Positions 17,779 through 28,300 of a DNA stretch of 64,000 bases are shown one piece after another. Position numbers and translations under genes: made by a program. The notes beneath the pieces were generated by a model, which saw only the letters and a program-made list of their open reading frames with translations, ran no database searches and was not told the origin of the DNA. Origin of the DNA: Pseudoalteromonas luteoviolacea H33-S. GTDB lineage: Bacteria; Pseudomonadota; Gammaproteobacteria; Enterobacterales; Alteromonadaceae. Within the stretch, counting starts at the first letter, position 1. Each line of letters starts with the position of its first letter. The stretch covers positions 21,599 through 85,598 of the forward strand of contig NZ_AUXY01000054.1 of the NCBI RefSeq assembly GCF_001625695.1, given 5' to 3'.

Positions 17779-18108
17779 ATGGACATAACATTGAAAGCAC
17801 AAGATATGGCGCAAAGTGCAGAGCACGCAGAGGCGCTACTTAAACTGATGGCAAATAAAAACCGTTTAATGATTTTATGTAGTTTGCTACAGCAAGAAAT
17901 GAGTGTCAGTGAGTTAAATGCGCAGGTACCACTGGCACAGTCTGCATTGTCGCAGCATCTGGCTGGGCTTCGTAAAGCCAATGTGGTGGCAACGCGTCGT
18001 GATGGACAGACAATTTACTATCGGATCATTGATGATAAGGTCACGGCGATTTTGGCTCAGTTGTATCAACTATTTTGTCAGCCAGCTATCGATGAGGACG
18101 GCAGTTAA
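17779..18108 (+). CDS. ArsR-family repressor, probable persulfide sensor (YgaV/BigR type)
   Basis: A 109-residue winged-helix repressor. The helix-turn-helix runs through SVSELNAQVPLAQSALSQHLAGLRK. The two cysteines, in RLMILCSLL and QLFCQP, sit exactly where YgaV/BigR/SqrR proteins have their sulfide- or persulfide-sensing pair. The start at 17779 was chosen because a perfect TATAAT covers 17754-17759, so upstream ATGs (17743, 17758) would lie before or inside the promoter; this start also fits YgaV length. It controls a divergent rhodanese and, by TAATG overlap, the downstream RND pump. The sensing role is inferred from cysteine positions and context. Confidence 0.82.
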   Translation: MDITLKAQDMAQSAEHAEALLKLMANKNRLMILCSLLQQEMSVSELNAQVPLAQSALSQHLAGLRKANVVATRRDGQTIYYRIIDDKVTAILAQLYQLFCQPAIDEDGS

Positions 18109-21100
18109 TGTTTACACGCTTTATGAGACAACTGCTGCATAGTCGCATTCCTCTATTTATATTACTGATCAGTATCCTATTCGGGATACTGGCGCTGCAT
18201 CAGACTGCACGTGAAGAAGAGCCGCAAATCGTGGTGCCAATTTTGGATATCCATGTTGAGGTGCCAAATTTTGCGGCCTCTGAAGTGGCACGTTTGGTGA
18301 CCGAACCCCTTGAAAAAATACTCAGGCAAATCCCGGGTGTTGAGCATGTCTATTCGACCAGTGCATCTGGTAGTGTTGCTGTCACTCTGCGCTTTGAGGT
18401 CGGTCAGGACCGTGAGCGCGCTATCCTCAACACTTATACCAAATTATATGCCAATGAAGATACGATGCCGAGTGTGGTAAAGCACTGGCAAATAAAACCG
18501 GTTGAAGTGGATGATGTGGCGATACTGATGTTGGGCTTATACAGTGAAGACCCTGAACGCTATAGCGACTTCGAGTTAACGCGCATTGCGCAAGAAGTCT
18601 CGGCACAATTGCAGACCATTAATGACACCAGCGAAGTGTCGGTGCTATCGGGGCGTACACGGCAAATTCAGGTCGCACTCAACGCCAGTGCATTGGCTGC
18701 GTATCACACCACGCCACTGGATGTATTAAAGGCAATTGAATATGCCAACCAACTAGATACGGTGGGAGACTTTGTTGTTGGCGATAAGCTTTGGCAGTTG
18801 CAAGCTGGAGATGTGCTGCGTACGACCGAACAATTAAACCAATTGGTTGTGAATGTCGTTAATGGCAGACAGATTTATCTCTCGGATATTGCCACTTTGC
18901 ATGATGGACCCAGTGAGCCACATCACTATCAGTGGATCACACTGGATGATAAGCGACGCAATTTACCTATGGTGACCTTGAGTGTTGCTAAGCAGCGCGG
19001 CAGCAATGCCGTTCAGGTCGCTGAGCAAAGTCTGGCCATGATGGAGAGACTGGAGTCTGAATTATTTCCAGCCGGTGTACGATATCAGGTATTGCGAAAT
19101 TATGGGCAGACAGCGGATGAGAAGGTAAACAATCTCACTGCGAGTTTGGCTTTTGCGATTGTGACTGTGGTGGTATTTATTGGCCTCTTTTTAGGTTGGC
19201 GGCAGGCACTGATCATTGGCTTGGCTATTCCTGTGTGTTATGGGATCACACTCAGTTTGGGCTATCTATTTGGTTACACCATTAACCGGGTAACCTTGTT
19301 TGCATTGATCCTTGCCTTGGGGTTATTGGTGGATGACCCCATTACAGGGGTCGACAATATGACTCGTTTTTTACGTCGTCACACAGATAGGTTGAGCCCA
19401 TCAAAACGTGCCAATACCATTGTGGATGCGATGCTTGAAGTAAAAGTACCGCTATTAACATCCACATTTACCATCATCGTGGCATTCATTCCATTGGCAT
19501 TTATTACTGGCATGATGGGCCCTTATATGGCACCCATGGCGTTTAACATTCCAGTGGCGGTGATTGTATCGACCTTAGTGGCTTTGTTTGTCACGCCTTG
19601 GTTGGGCAGTAAACTACTGAGCAGCACGACAATCACAGAGACTGCGCAACATAATCAATGGTATAGACGGTGGCTGAGTTCGCTGCTTGCTAGCCCAATC
19701 AGAGCAAAATGGCTACTTTGGTCTGTACTTGGCTTATTTATTGTGAGTGTAAGCTTGCCATTGCTGCGGGCGGTGCCACTCAAACTCCTACCATTTGATA
19801 ACAAAAATGAAGTGCAAGTGCTCATTGATATGCCACGAGGTACGAGTTTAGAGGCCACGGCAGCAATGACGCAGCGAGTACAAGAGGTTGTTTGGCAATT
19901 ACAGGAAGTGACGGCAATGGCTGCCTATGTTGCTCGGCCATCCAGTGTTGATTTTAATGGCATGGTGCGCGGGTATTATCAACGCCATAGTAGTCACTTT
20001 TCAGAATTAAGAGTCTTATTAGTTGATAAACAGCACCGCGTTCATCAGTCTCATGCTGTGGTGCTGAGAATGCGAGAAGCATTGGCGCCACTGATAAAAA
20101 ATGGCATTCGCATCAAAGTGGTTGAGGTGCCACCCGGGCCTCCTGTGATGTCGACATTAGTCGCTGAAGTGTATGCCAGTGACTTATTTACAGATAAGGC
20201 CACGCATGTGGCAGCCGCATATGCGCTCAAAGCACGACTTGAGCAAGAAGCACATGTGACTGAGGTCGATATGTCTTTGGTCCCTCAAGCGATGCGCCAA
20301 CGCTTCATTTTGGATAAACGCAAAGCCGCTTTATCAGGTATTGTCACTCAGGATGTGAATCAGACATTGCAAATTGCCAGTGGTGGCTTCGTTGCCGGTG
20401 TGTTGCAAGTGCCCCATGAAGTCACCCCGCTTGATATTGAATTACAGTTGCCCTTTGCAGAGCGCAACCAATGGCCTGTGATCAATGCACTGCAGTTAAG
20501 AGGTACGCATACATTAGCAAAAATGACGGCAGGGAACGCACTTGAAAGTGCCACTTCACCTCTGGTGCCTTTGGGGGAGCTTGGACAGTGGCAGCAAAGT
20601 TCAGTGGAGCAGCCTATCTATCGCAAAGATCTCAAAGAGGTGATTTATGTGACGGCTGAGCTTAATGGAAGAACGCCGGCTGCGGTCATTGCAGATATTG
20701 TCAGTGATGAGGGTAAAACAACACAGCACATTCAGTGGCCTTGGCAGTCACGAACATTTTTATCCAGTGGCGCTGGGCTTGGTTGGCAGTTGCCAGCAGG
20801 GACAGAATACCGTTTCTCTGGTGAAGGAGAGTGGCGTATTACTGTGGATGTATTTCGCGATATGGGGATTGGCTTTGCCTTTGCACTGACGGCGATTTTC
20901 ATCATTTTACGTTGGCAAACAGCATCGAGTGCACTGGCTGGCATCATTATGTCGGCTATTCCGTTGACCATGATAGGGATCATGCCGGGGTTTTGGCTAT
21001 TAAATCAATTTGGTGAGCGCACCATAGCTGGCGCACCTGAGCCCGTGTTGTTCACCGCCACTGCCATGATTGGCATGATAGCGTTGGCAGGCATTGTGGT

Positions 21101-21401
21101 GCGAAATAGCCTTATTCTAGTCGAGTTTGTTAATCAGCAACGTGCACGTGGGGTGGCAATAAAAGAGGCTCTATATCAGGCTGGGGAAGTGCGCATGCGG
21201 CCAGTATTGCTTGCGGCTGGAACAACCATGTTAGGTAATTTAGTGATTATTTTAGACCCTGTATTTAGCGGTCTTGCACTGGCGATTATTTTTGGCACTT
21301 TGGCATCCACAGTATTGTCACTGTTTGTGGTGCCTGTGGTGTATTTTTTGGTGTTTAAAGACACACAATATGAGGAGGCGGACAATGCGCTTAATAACTA
21401 G
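18108..21401 (+). CDS. RND family efflux pump, inner-membrane transporter
   Basis: A 1097-residue RND transporter with the usual architecture: TM1 (about 10-30), a first large periplasmic loop, TM2-6 (about 345-490), TM7 near 540, a second periplasmic loop, and TM8-12 (about 925-1085). The proton-relay aspartates are retained in GLLVDDPITGVDNM, as in AcrB TM4. It belongs to the AcrB/MexB-like or heavy-metal-like RND group, with substrate unreadable from sequence. It is longer than AcrB (1049). The gene precedes its adaptor gene, the reverse of the common order, and is translationally coupled to the ArsR repressor, so it is probably derepressed by reactive sulfur. No outer-membrane TolC partner is encoded nearby. 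Confidence 0.9.
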   Translation: MFTRFMRQLLHSRIPLFILLISILFGILALHQTAREEEPQIVVPILDIHVEVPNFAASEVARLVTEPLEKILRQIPGVEHVYSTSASGSVAVTLRFEVGQDRERAILNTYTKLYANEDTMPSVVKHWQIKPVEVDDVAILMLGLYSEDPERYSDFELTRIAQEVSAQLQTINDTSEVSVLSGRTRQIQVALNASALAAYHTTPLDVLKAIEYANQLDTVGDFVVGDKLWQLQAGDVLRTTEQLNQLVVNVVNGRQIYLSDIATLHDGPSEPHHYQWITLDDKRRNLPMVTLSVAKQRGSNAVQVAEQSLAMMERLESELFPAGVRYQVLRNYGQTADEKVNNLTASLAFAIVTVVVFIGLFLGWRQALIIGLAIPVCYGITLSLGYLFGYTINRVTLFALILALGLLVDDPITGVDNMTRFLRRHTDRLSPSKRANTIVDAMLEVKVPLLTSTFTIIVAFIPLAFITGMMGPYMAPMAFNIPVAVIVSTLVALFVTPWLGSKLLSSTTITETAQHNQWYRRWLSSLLASPIRAKWLLWSVLGLFIVSVSLPLLRAVPLKLLPFDNKNEVQVLIDMPRGTSLEATAAMTQRVQEVVWQLQEVTAMAAYVARPSSVDFNGMVRGYYQRHSSHFSELRVLLVDKQHRVHQSHAVVLRMREALAPLIKNGIRIKVVEVPPGPPVMSTLVAEVYASDLFTDKATHVAAAYALKARLEQEAHVTEVDMSLVPQAMRQRFILDKRKAALSGIVTQDVNQTLQIASGGFVAGVLQVPHEVTPLDIELQLPFAERNQWPVINALQLRGTHTLAKMTAGNALESATSPLVPLGELGQWQQSSVEQPIYRKDLKEVIYVTAELNGRTPAAVIADIVSDEGKTTQHIQWPWQSRTFLSSGAGLGWQLPAGTEYRFSGEGEWRITVDVFRDMGIGFAFALTAIFIILRWQTASSALAGIIMSAIPLTMIGIMPGFWLLNQFGERTIAGAPEPVLFTATAMIGMIALAGIVVRNSLILVEFVNQQRARGVAIKEALYQAGEVRMRPVLLAAGTTMLGNLVIILDPVFSGLALAIIFGTLASTVLSLFVVPVVYFLVFKDTQYEEADNALNN

Positions 21402-22443
21402 ACATTGGGGAGCGATGGGCGCATTCATTGCTTTAGGGGTTTTATTAGGTGCTTTTTCCGGGCTATTTAATCCACAAGTTGAGCCGCAACTTCGCACTAA
21501 GCCTGCTGTATACAGTGGCGAGCAATACCTTGTTACCACGGCAAAGGTGGCGCCTGAAGACTTTGTCAGCGCCAGTTTAGTTGCTAAAGAGAATACGCAC
21601 GTATCTAGTCGTGTGTTGGCACAATTACACACGCTCGAGGTGCGAGCGGGTCAACTAGTGAAAAAGGGCCAATTGCTCGCGACTTTAGAAGATACCCAAC
21701 TACGTGCTTCTATGGAGGAAATTCGCGCGCAAAGTCGGGCCAATGAAGCGCAATTATCTCAGGCACAAAAGCAGCTCTCTCGCAGCGAAACTTTGTTGAG
21801 TAAAGGACTCGTCGCTAATAATCAAATGGATGAATGGCAAAGTAAAGTTGATGAGCTCAAGGCACGCCGCGCTGCACTGACTGAGCAATTAAGTGGCGCA
21901 CAAGCTGCGCTAAGTTATACGCGCTTGCATGCGCCATTATCTGGCGTGGTGGTGGAAAGACTGCAAGAGCCAGGTAGCATGCTTAGCCCTGGTGTGCCGA
22001 TTGTTGAGATTTTTAACCCTGCGAGTTTGCAAGTCAGGGGGGCTGTGCGCTCTAGCTTAGCGGGGCAGCTCAAAGTGGGTGATACATTGCAGGTGGAATT
22101 GAAGGCGTTGAGTACAACCGTCATGGGCACTATCAGTGAAATTGTACCTGTAGCCGATAGTTTAGCCCGACAATTTGAAATCAAGCTAGATATTGTGCCA
22201 CCAAAAGGCAGTAAGCCGGGCATGTATGCGCAGATAAGCTTGCCGTCCAAGCCTCTCAAGAGGGTGGTGATCCCACTGCAGTATGTAAAGCGCACTGGGC
22301 AGTTAACCATGGTGTATGTTGTTGAGCAGGGTATAAAACAGCGCAGACTGGTCCGCTTAGGTCAAGCATTGGGAGAGGATGTGGTGGTGGTCTCTGGGTT
22401 AGCAGCAGGGGAAGTACTGGCGATAGCCAGTACACCCTCTTAA
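21385..22443 (+). CDS. RND pump periplasmic adaptor (membrane fusion protein)
   Basis: A 352-residue adaptor with one N-terminal membrane anchor (about 10-30). A biotinyl-lipoyl-like half (TLEVRAGQLVKKGQLLATLED), a coiled-coil hairpin (about 100-170, rich in Q/A/R), the second lipoyl half (SYTRLHAPLSGVVVERLQEPG) and a beta-barrel end follow. It bridges the RND pump and an outer-membrane channel. The ATG at 21385 was chosen because a strong GGAGG lies 8 bases upstream; the longer frame is only the shadow of the pump gene. It overlaps the pump gene by 17 bases and is the last gene of the ArsR operon. Confidence 0.92.
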   Translation: MRLITRHWGAMGAFIALGVLLGAFSGLFNPQVEPQLRTKPAVYSGEQYLVTTAKVAPEDFVSASLVAKENTHVSSRVLAQLHTLEVRAGQLVKKGQLLATLEDTQLRASMEEIRAQSRANEAQLSQAQKQLSRSETLLSKGLVANNQMDEWQSKVDELKARRAALTEQLSGAQAALSYTRLHAPLSGVVVERLQEPGSMLSPGVPIVEIFNPASLQVRGAVRSSLAGQLKVGDTLQVELKALSTTVMGTISEIVPVADSLARQFEIKLDIVPPKGSKPGMYAQISLPSKPLKRVVIPLQYVKRTGQLTMVYVVEQGIKQRRLVRLGQALGEDVVVVSGLAAGEVLAIASTPS

Positions 22444-22447
22444 TCAG

Positions 22448-23125
22448 TTAAATAAATGATGCAATCTCATCCAATGGCTTTTTAACTAATGCATGCTCTG
22501 GTACCGTGGCATCCTCAGCTGGATAGCCTGCTATCAGCAGCATGTATGGCCGCTCATTGTCTTTATCTCGTTGGCAGATCTCTGTTAAAAAGCTCATCGG
22601 CTTCGGAGTATGAGTCAATGTTGCCAATCCTGCGTTGTGTAGTGATTGGATCAAAAATCCAGTCGCGATACCGACTGACTCATGTACGTAATAGTTGGTA
22701 TTTTTATCCTCTGAATGGATCCCGCCTTTCTTTTGGGTAAAAATAGCAATGAGCCAAGGCGCATGCTCTAAATACGGCTTTTGGGCATCTGTACCTAAAG
22801 GCTTTAACGCATCCAACCATTCATCACCTGCACGGCCTTCATAAAAGGAGCGCTCAAGTTGCTCGGCAGCGTCCCTAATTTGCTTTTTCACATCACTGCT
22901 GTGGATCGCCACAAAGTGCCACGGCTGGTGGTTTGCGCCACTTGGCGCCAGTCCTGCGGTTTTGATACAGGTTTCGATAACTTCCTTGGGTACAGGGCGG
23001 TCACTGAAGCTACGAATGGTATGTCTACGTTGCATGAGCGAGAAGTTATCATCGGCGCGTTGCTGCATCTCTTGCGGCGAATATTCTATAAAGTCGGTGA
23101 GTGGGATATTGTCATGGGCTTTCAT
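22448..23125 (-). CDS. Nitroreductase family protein
   Basis: A 225-residue flavin-dependent oxidoreductase of the nitroreductase superfamily. It shows RRHTIRSFSDRPVPKEVIE (FMN phosphate binding), the GLAPSGANHQPWHFV block, and VGIATGFLIQSLHNAGLATLTHTP near residue 165. Family members use NAD(P)H and FMN on nitroaromatics, quinones or related substrates; the natural substrate here is unknown. It is convergent with the RND adaptor gene (4-base gap). An AGGA ribosome site lies upstream of the ATG. Confidence 0.9.
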   Translation of the reverse strand: MKAHDNIPLTDFIEYSPQEMQQRADDNFSLMQRRHTIRSFSDRPVPKEVIETCIKTAGLAPSGANHQPWHFVAIHSSDVKKQIRDAAEQLERSFYEGRAGDEWLDALKPLGTDAQKPYLEHAPWLIAIFTQKKGGIHSEDKNTNYYVHESVGIATGFLIQSLHNAGLATLTHTPKPMSFLTEICQRDKDNERPYMLLIAGYPAEDATVPEHALVKKPLDEIASFI

Positions 23126-23357
23126 GGATGTGATTCCTAGTTACTTGCTGTGTGGTTTTTATAACTTGTGATTATAAAGGTTTCAACTTATCGCGCATTT
23201 TGATTAACATAAAGTTTCCATAACAGTGGCAAAATAAGTTTACTGTCGCGTGCAGTGAGGTGCGCAAAATAATATCTATGTATATTGAGTATAAGCATAA
23301 GCTGCTCAATGTTTGTCTTGAAGTTAGGTACAATTCTAGGCAGATCAGAGGATAGTA

Positions 23358-24026
23358 ATGGAGAAAGTAATGTATCAGCATAAATGGGTATCGGGAGAGA
23401 CAATATTATTTCCAGCCGGTAAAGCCGTCTGTATTGGCCGTAACTATGTGGCTCATGCGCAAGAGTTAAATAACCCCATACCCGAGTCTCCTTTATTGTT
23501 TATCAAACCTGCCAATGCATTTTGCGATTTTGCCCCAGCATTCACGATTAATGAACAACTTGGTGAGCACCACTATGAGGCGGAGTTGGTGTTGTTAGTC
23601 GGCGAGACGATAACCGCTAACACTCAAGAGCCGTTGTCTCATATTTGCGGTATTGGCCTTGGGCTCGATCTGACTTTACGTCATTTACAGTCTCAGCTTA
23701 AAGCGCAAGGACACCCTTGGGAGCGCGCAAAAGCATTTGATGGCAGCGCTTGTCTGTCTGCATTTATGCCTGTAGAAGGGTTAGAGTTGACGCCGCCTTT
23801 AGAGTTTAAGCTTTGGCAAAATGATCAGCTTAAACAGCATGGTGAAACAGATAAGATGATTTTTAAACTAGACCACCTACTTCAAGAGATATCTCGATAC
23901 TTTACCTTGCAGCCAGGCGATATTGTGATGACAGGCACGCCACAGGGTGTTGGTAAGCTTGCTAAAGGGGATAGATTAAAACTGGAGTTAGGTGAAGCGC
24001 ATCAATGGCAAGCAATTGTGGAGTAG
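23358..24026 (+). CDS. Fumarylacetoacetate hydrolase (FAH) family protein
   Basis: A 222-residue protein of the FAH/YcgM family. It has the AVCIGRNYVAHAQELNN start block, the metal-binding EAELVLLVGE acidic pair, GLGLDLTLRHLQ, KAFDGSACLS and the C-terminal GDIVMTGTPQGVGKL. Related enzymes hydrolyse or decarboxylate acylpyruvates. The substrate is not defined by context. Both the ATG at 23358 and another four codons later have a GGAG/AGGA site, so the start is uncertain by four residues. A 9-bp hairpin overlaps its stop codon. Confidence 0.88.
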   Translation: MEKVMYQHKWVSGETILFPAGKAVCIGRNYVAHAQELNNPIPESPLLFIKPANAFCDFAPAFTINEQLGEHHYEAELVLLVGETITANTQEPLSHICGIGLGLDLTLRHLQSQLKAQGHPWERAKAFDGSACLSAFMPVEGLELTPPLEFKLWQNDQLKQHGETDKMIFKLDHLLQEISRYFTLQPGDIVMTGTPQGVGKLAKGDRLKLELGEAHQWQAIVE

Positions 24027-24048
24027 ATGGCCATGTCATGCCATCTAC
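24023..24048. terminator. Hairpin between the FAH gene and the convergent MFS gene
   Basis: Perfect 9-bp inverted repeat GTAGATGGC / GCCATCTAC with an 8-base loop. It overlaps the FAH stop and lies just past the end of the NRPS-MFS operon. No T-run is present, so Rho-independent termination is uncertain. Confidence 0.4.
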
Positions 24049-24074
24049 GTTAAGTGATATATAAGTGAATATAT

Positions 24075-25331
24075 CTATGAAGGCATCGCTTGCAATTGCT
24101 GAGGTTCAGCGCGATTAAGTCGTTTGGTACAGCAAAGTATAATCGCGACCAAGGATAATACTGCCAGTGCTAGCCAGCTTGATAAGAGCGTTGTGTAGCT
24201 TAACATTAAAGCTGTTAACGCTGTGCCAAGCAATCCACCAAGACGTGTACTTAATGACGTGACCGATTCAATACTGGCTCTGACATCATCATGGCTTAGT
24301 TGATGTTGAAATTGCTGTTGTGCAGGTTGTGCAAGGCCCATACAAAAATAAAAAAAGATCAGTGCGGCAAGGAACATATGTATTGAGCTTGCCAAAGCGA
24401 GCAGCAGCACACATACAAGCTTTGCCATATGTGCCAGCGCCATCACTAGTCCTAGGCGCTGGTTTAACAGTCGGCATAATTGTGTACTTATCGCAGCTGC
24501 GAGCCCGTTTAAGGCAAAACTGGCAGCAAGCATGGCGGGAAATAACCATGCAATTGTGTCTACAGGCGCATGACTATAGTTTTCAACGAGCGCTGGCCAA
24601 AATTTCTCAATACTACTTGCCACAGGGATAGCAAAAATCAGGATGATCAATAGCCTTCTCATCTCGATTTGCTTACACGTTTTAAATATTGCTAAGCACT
24701 GAGACGCAAGCGAGTTTGTTGATTTGGCAGATGATGCCCTAGCTGTTTCTTTTACAACAAAATAAGTGCGAATAAATACCGTGATAAAAACGCATATGGA
24801 GCTTGTGAACAGGATTTGATATAAGCTTGTTAAAGACCAAACCTGTGCATCAGCAAACGCTAAGAATAACGCGGCACACAAGGCCGCACTTGCACCAATG
24901 AGATAACTTAAACCATACACCTTGGCAAACCCTTTATTGATGGGCGCATTTCCTTGCAGTCGTTGGTACTTTTCAACAAACCACGCATTGAGCGTGCCGC
25001 TTAAAGTTGCCTGACTCAGACCCCAAAAAAACATGGCTGCACAGATATGCCAGAGATGTTCGCTAAACAGCAAGATACTATTACACAATGCGCCGAAGAA
25101 TAGAGAAAAGAGAAAGACTTTACGTCTTCCCAACATATCGGCAAGCATACCGCTTGGGACTTCGATTAGTATGATAGTGACAGCCATGACCATCATAGCC
25201 AATGCAATATCTTGTAAGGCAAAGCCTAAATTGAGCATATAAGGCGTAAATATTGGCATTGCTAACATACAGGCGAACATTGTCAGTCCCAAGTGTATAC
25301 CGTATTGAGTTGCAAACTGCGATTGGGTCAT
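24075..25331 (-). CDS. MFS transporter, probable peptide exporter of the NRPS cluster
   Basis: A 418-residue inner-membrane protein with about twelve hydrophobic segments. The signature between TM2 and TM3 reads PSGMLADMLGRRKVFLFS, which is the MFS G-x-L-a-D-r-x-GRRK motif. The ATG overlaps the stop of the third NRPS gene (ATGA), making it the last gene of the NRPS operon. Export of, or self-resistance to, the cluster product is the likely role by position; specificity cannot be seen. A central cytoplasmic loop separates the two six-helix halves. Confidence 0.88.
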   Translation of the reverse strand: MTQSQFATQYGIHLGLTMFACMLAMPIFTPYMLNLGFALQDIALAMMVMAVTIILIEVPSGMLADMLGRRKVFLFSLFFGALCNSILLFSEHLWHICAAMFFWGLSQATLSGTLNAWFVEKYQRLQGNAPINKGFAKVYGLSYLIGASAALCAALFLAFADAQVWSLTSLYQILFTSSICVFITVFIRTYFVVKETARASSAKSTNSLASQCLAIFKTCKQIEMRRLLIILIFAIPVASSIEKFWPALVENYSHAPVDTIAWLFPAMLAASFALNGLAAAISTQLCRLLNQRLGLVMALAHMAKLVCVLLLALASSIHMFLAALIFFYFCMGLAQPAQQQFQHQLSHDDVRASIESVTSLSTRLGGLLGTALTALMLSYTTLLSSWLALAVLSLVAIILCCTKRLNRAEPQQLQAMPS

Positions 25332-28300
25332 AGGTTTGATACCTTTTGTATGTGTGCACGCTCCTTGAGCTTCTCATCGATAGTTGTCGCTATCAAGGCT
25401 AAATCAAGTGCATTGGTCATGATCTCATCATGCAGACTTTCAAGCGAAATAATCTCTACAGAACGTAAAATGTGGTCTAAACCATTACATGGAGGCTGAA
25501 AAGCCTCATGATAGAGTGTGGGTATATCAGTCACTTGATGGATTATGTCTAGCACAGTCAAGGGCACGGCTTGTTCACTGACATCATTAGCTGAGAAAAA
25601 GGTGGTGTCATGTTCGTAGGGCGGTGCCGTGGAGAAGTGCCGCGTCAATGTTAAGAAGGCATTTGCGATTGTGGAAGATTTAATGTCATCGCTCAGTGCA
25701 ATTAATTGTTCCGCTTGCATTTGCTGTTTTGTCGTTAGCATTGGCAAGACAGGATCAATTAAGAAGCAATGAGCAACTTGATGTCCCATGTCGCGAAGGT
25801 AGTTTGCGACTTCTAAAGACATCATAGCCCCTTCGCAGAATCCACCGAGATAAAATGGCCCACTGGGTTGCTGAGTAAGAATACGCTCGGCATAATAAAT
25901 CACCAAAGGTTGCATCGCAATGTGCTTTCCGGTGAACAGCTTTACATTTTCAACGACATGCAAAGAGCAAATATTGCTGAGTTCATTCCCAAGATGGGTG
26001 AAGCTATCTGCACCGGCTGCCGCAGGCAGCATATGGAGGATGTGAGCGTTATCAGAGTTCAGTATTAGGCTTGGGTTGAAATGAGGGTGTATTAGGGCAT
26101 GTGCCAGTGCCTGCTCATCATTTAAATGAGCAAATTGCTGTATCGATAAGTTACGCACGACTTTAGCCAATGCTCTAATCGAGATGTTTTCCAACAGTAT
26201 CTGAGGTGTAAGTTGCCAGCCTAACTTACGAGCTTGTCCACAAAAGCTCAAAAGACTAAGAGAGTCAGCGCCATAATTTGTGATGGCTTCTGTCACCGAT
26301 ATCTCCTGACAACTGAGGATCTGTTGCCATAGTGTGTGTATTTTTCGCTCCGTTTCCGTTGCTGGTAATTCAACTTCTTTGTGTGCATACGTCGGCTGAG
26401 GAAGTTTGCGTTTATCTAACTTGCCATTCAGCGTCACCGGCAGCGTTTCTAAAAACGTGATGGTGTGCGGTAGCATATAGTGCGCGACTTTATGACGCAG
26501 AGCACAGAGTATCCCTTCGTTAGCTTGCGATTTTTTCAGATTTTGTGATGCCGATACAATATAGGCATGTAGCAGTGTGCTGCCGTTTGTTTTTTGGGTG
26601 GTCACTGCGCAGTTATCAACGTCCTTGAGTGCATTGATATGTCGCTCAATTTCTTGAAGTTCGACTCTGAAACCACGGATTTTGACCTGCTCATCTGAAC
26701 GGCCGAGATAACATAATGTATGGTTATCATTCCAGTACACAATATCACCGGTGCAATAACAATCTTGTTCGTTATCAAATAGCGCTTGGCGGACAAACTG
26801 CGCTTGAGTAAGCTCGGGTTTGCCTAAATATCCTTGAGCAACGCCTTCACCGTAAACCAATAGCTCCCCCGGGCAACCAAGAGGTAATAATTGCTTGTCT
26901 GCACCAACTACAGCGACAGAGCGGCCAGGGAGCGGTGTTCCAATTGGAATTGGAGAGTCGTTAGTATTCACGCGATGAAGTGTCGTGAATGTTGTGCACT
27001 CTGTAGGGCCGTAACCATTGAGAAAATATTGCGGCTTAAAATTTGAGGACAATAGCTTATGTACCAAGCTTTGTGTAAGCGCTTCCCCACCGACAAGTAA
27101 ATATGTCAGGTGACGGAAAATAGATTCATCTTGGCTGAACAAGGTATCGAATAGCGTTCTTGTTAACCACAGTGTTGAAATCTTCAGTGTGTTAATGGTG
27201 TCTTTAAATTGGGCTGCAGAGTTTAAGATGTGTTGATATCCGATGTGCAGTTCTGCGCCGTTTAATAGCGCGCCCCAGATCTCAAAAGTCGCAGCATCAA
27301 AAGCGGGATTTGCCAATTGAATGAAGCGATCCTCGGCGCTGTAGGTGAGATGTTCGCTGCTGTGCGTTAAAGATACGCACCCCGCGTGTGTAACAGTGAC
27401 GCCTTTTGGTTTCCCAGTTGTCCCTGACGTGTAGATTATGTTTGCAATGGCTGTGCTGTCGAGCCTTGGTGAATCAAGTTCTGTGCTGATATCTGAGAAG
27501 GACAATCGCGCATTGATTTTGAATGCCGAAATAGCGTGAGTGTCGAGTAGGCTTGATAGTGATTGCTCTGAGCTTTCATCGTACAGCAAGAAATCAGCTT
27601 GGCTGTCACTCAGTTGATAAGATTTCCTATCATTTGGGTCTTTGAGTGCCAAAGGGGTATAAGCCGCACCCAGCTTGAGTGTCGCAAGCATGGCAACAAC
27701 CATAGCCATGTCACTTTCCATACAGATTGCAATGACCTCAGGGTGTTGAGTTTGTTGCCGGATGATATTGGCTAATTGATTTGCTTTATCATTGAGTTGC
27801 TTGTAGCTCAATGCGGAGGAGGCATTGCGCAGCGCTATTTTTTGTGGATAAGCGGTGACAATTTCATTAAACCGCGTGAGCATATTGGTGCTCGGCTCGC
27901 TGACGCAGGCGCTCGAACTCAGCGTGTGTAAATGGGAGATATCTTGCTCTGTGAGTAACGCAAGCGCGCTCAGTTTGCTATTTTGATTGTCTGTTATGTA
28001 GCACTGTAAAATACGTTTGAATAGACTTGCGATACGCTTGATATAGTGGTCGCTATACAGTGCTGTTGCATAGTTTAATTTAATACTTGAGCTAGTACCT
28101 AAATCGAGAAAAGCGGATAAATCAAACTTTGCTTGTTGTTGAGTTGACTGACTGGGCTCATCTATAGACCAGTGCTGATAGGTTGGCTCGGGTGAGAATT
28201 GAGTGAGCGTAAATATGCTTTGAAACACCGGGTGCATACTGGTGTCTAGTTGGATATCGAGTAAGGATTTTATCTCATCAAAGGGTAATGTTTGATGGGC

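Noticed and set aside
21274..21384. 37-codon N-terminal extension of the RND adaptor
   Set aside because: It is the shadow of the pump gene in another frame; a strong GGAGG site sits before the ATG at 21385.
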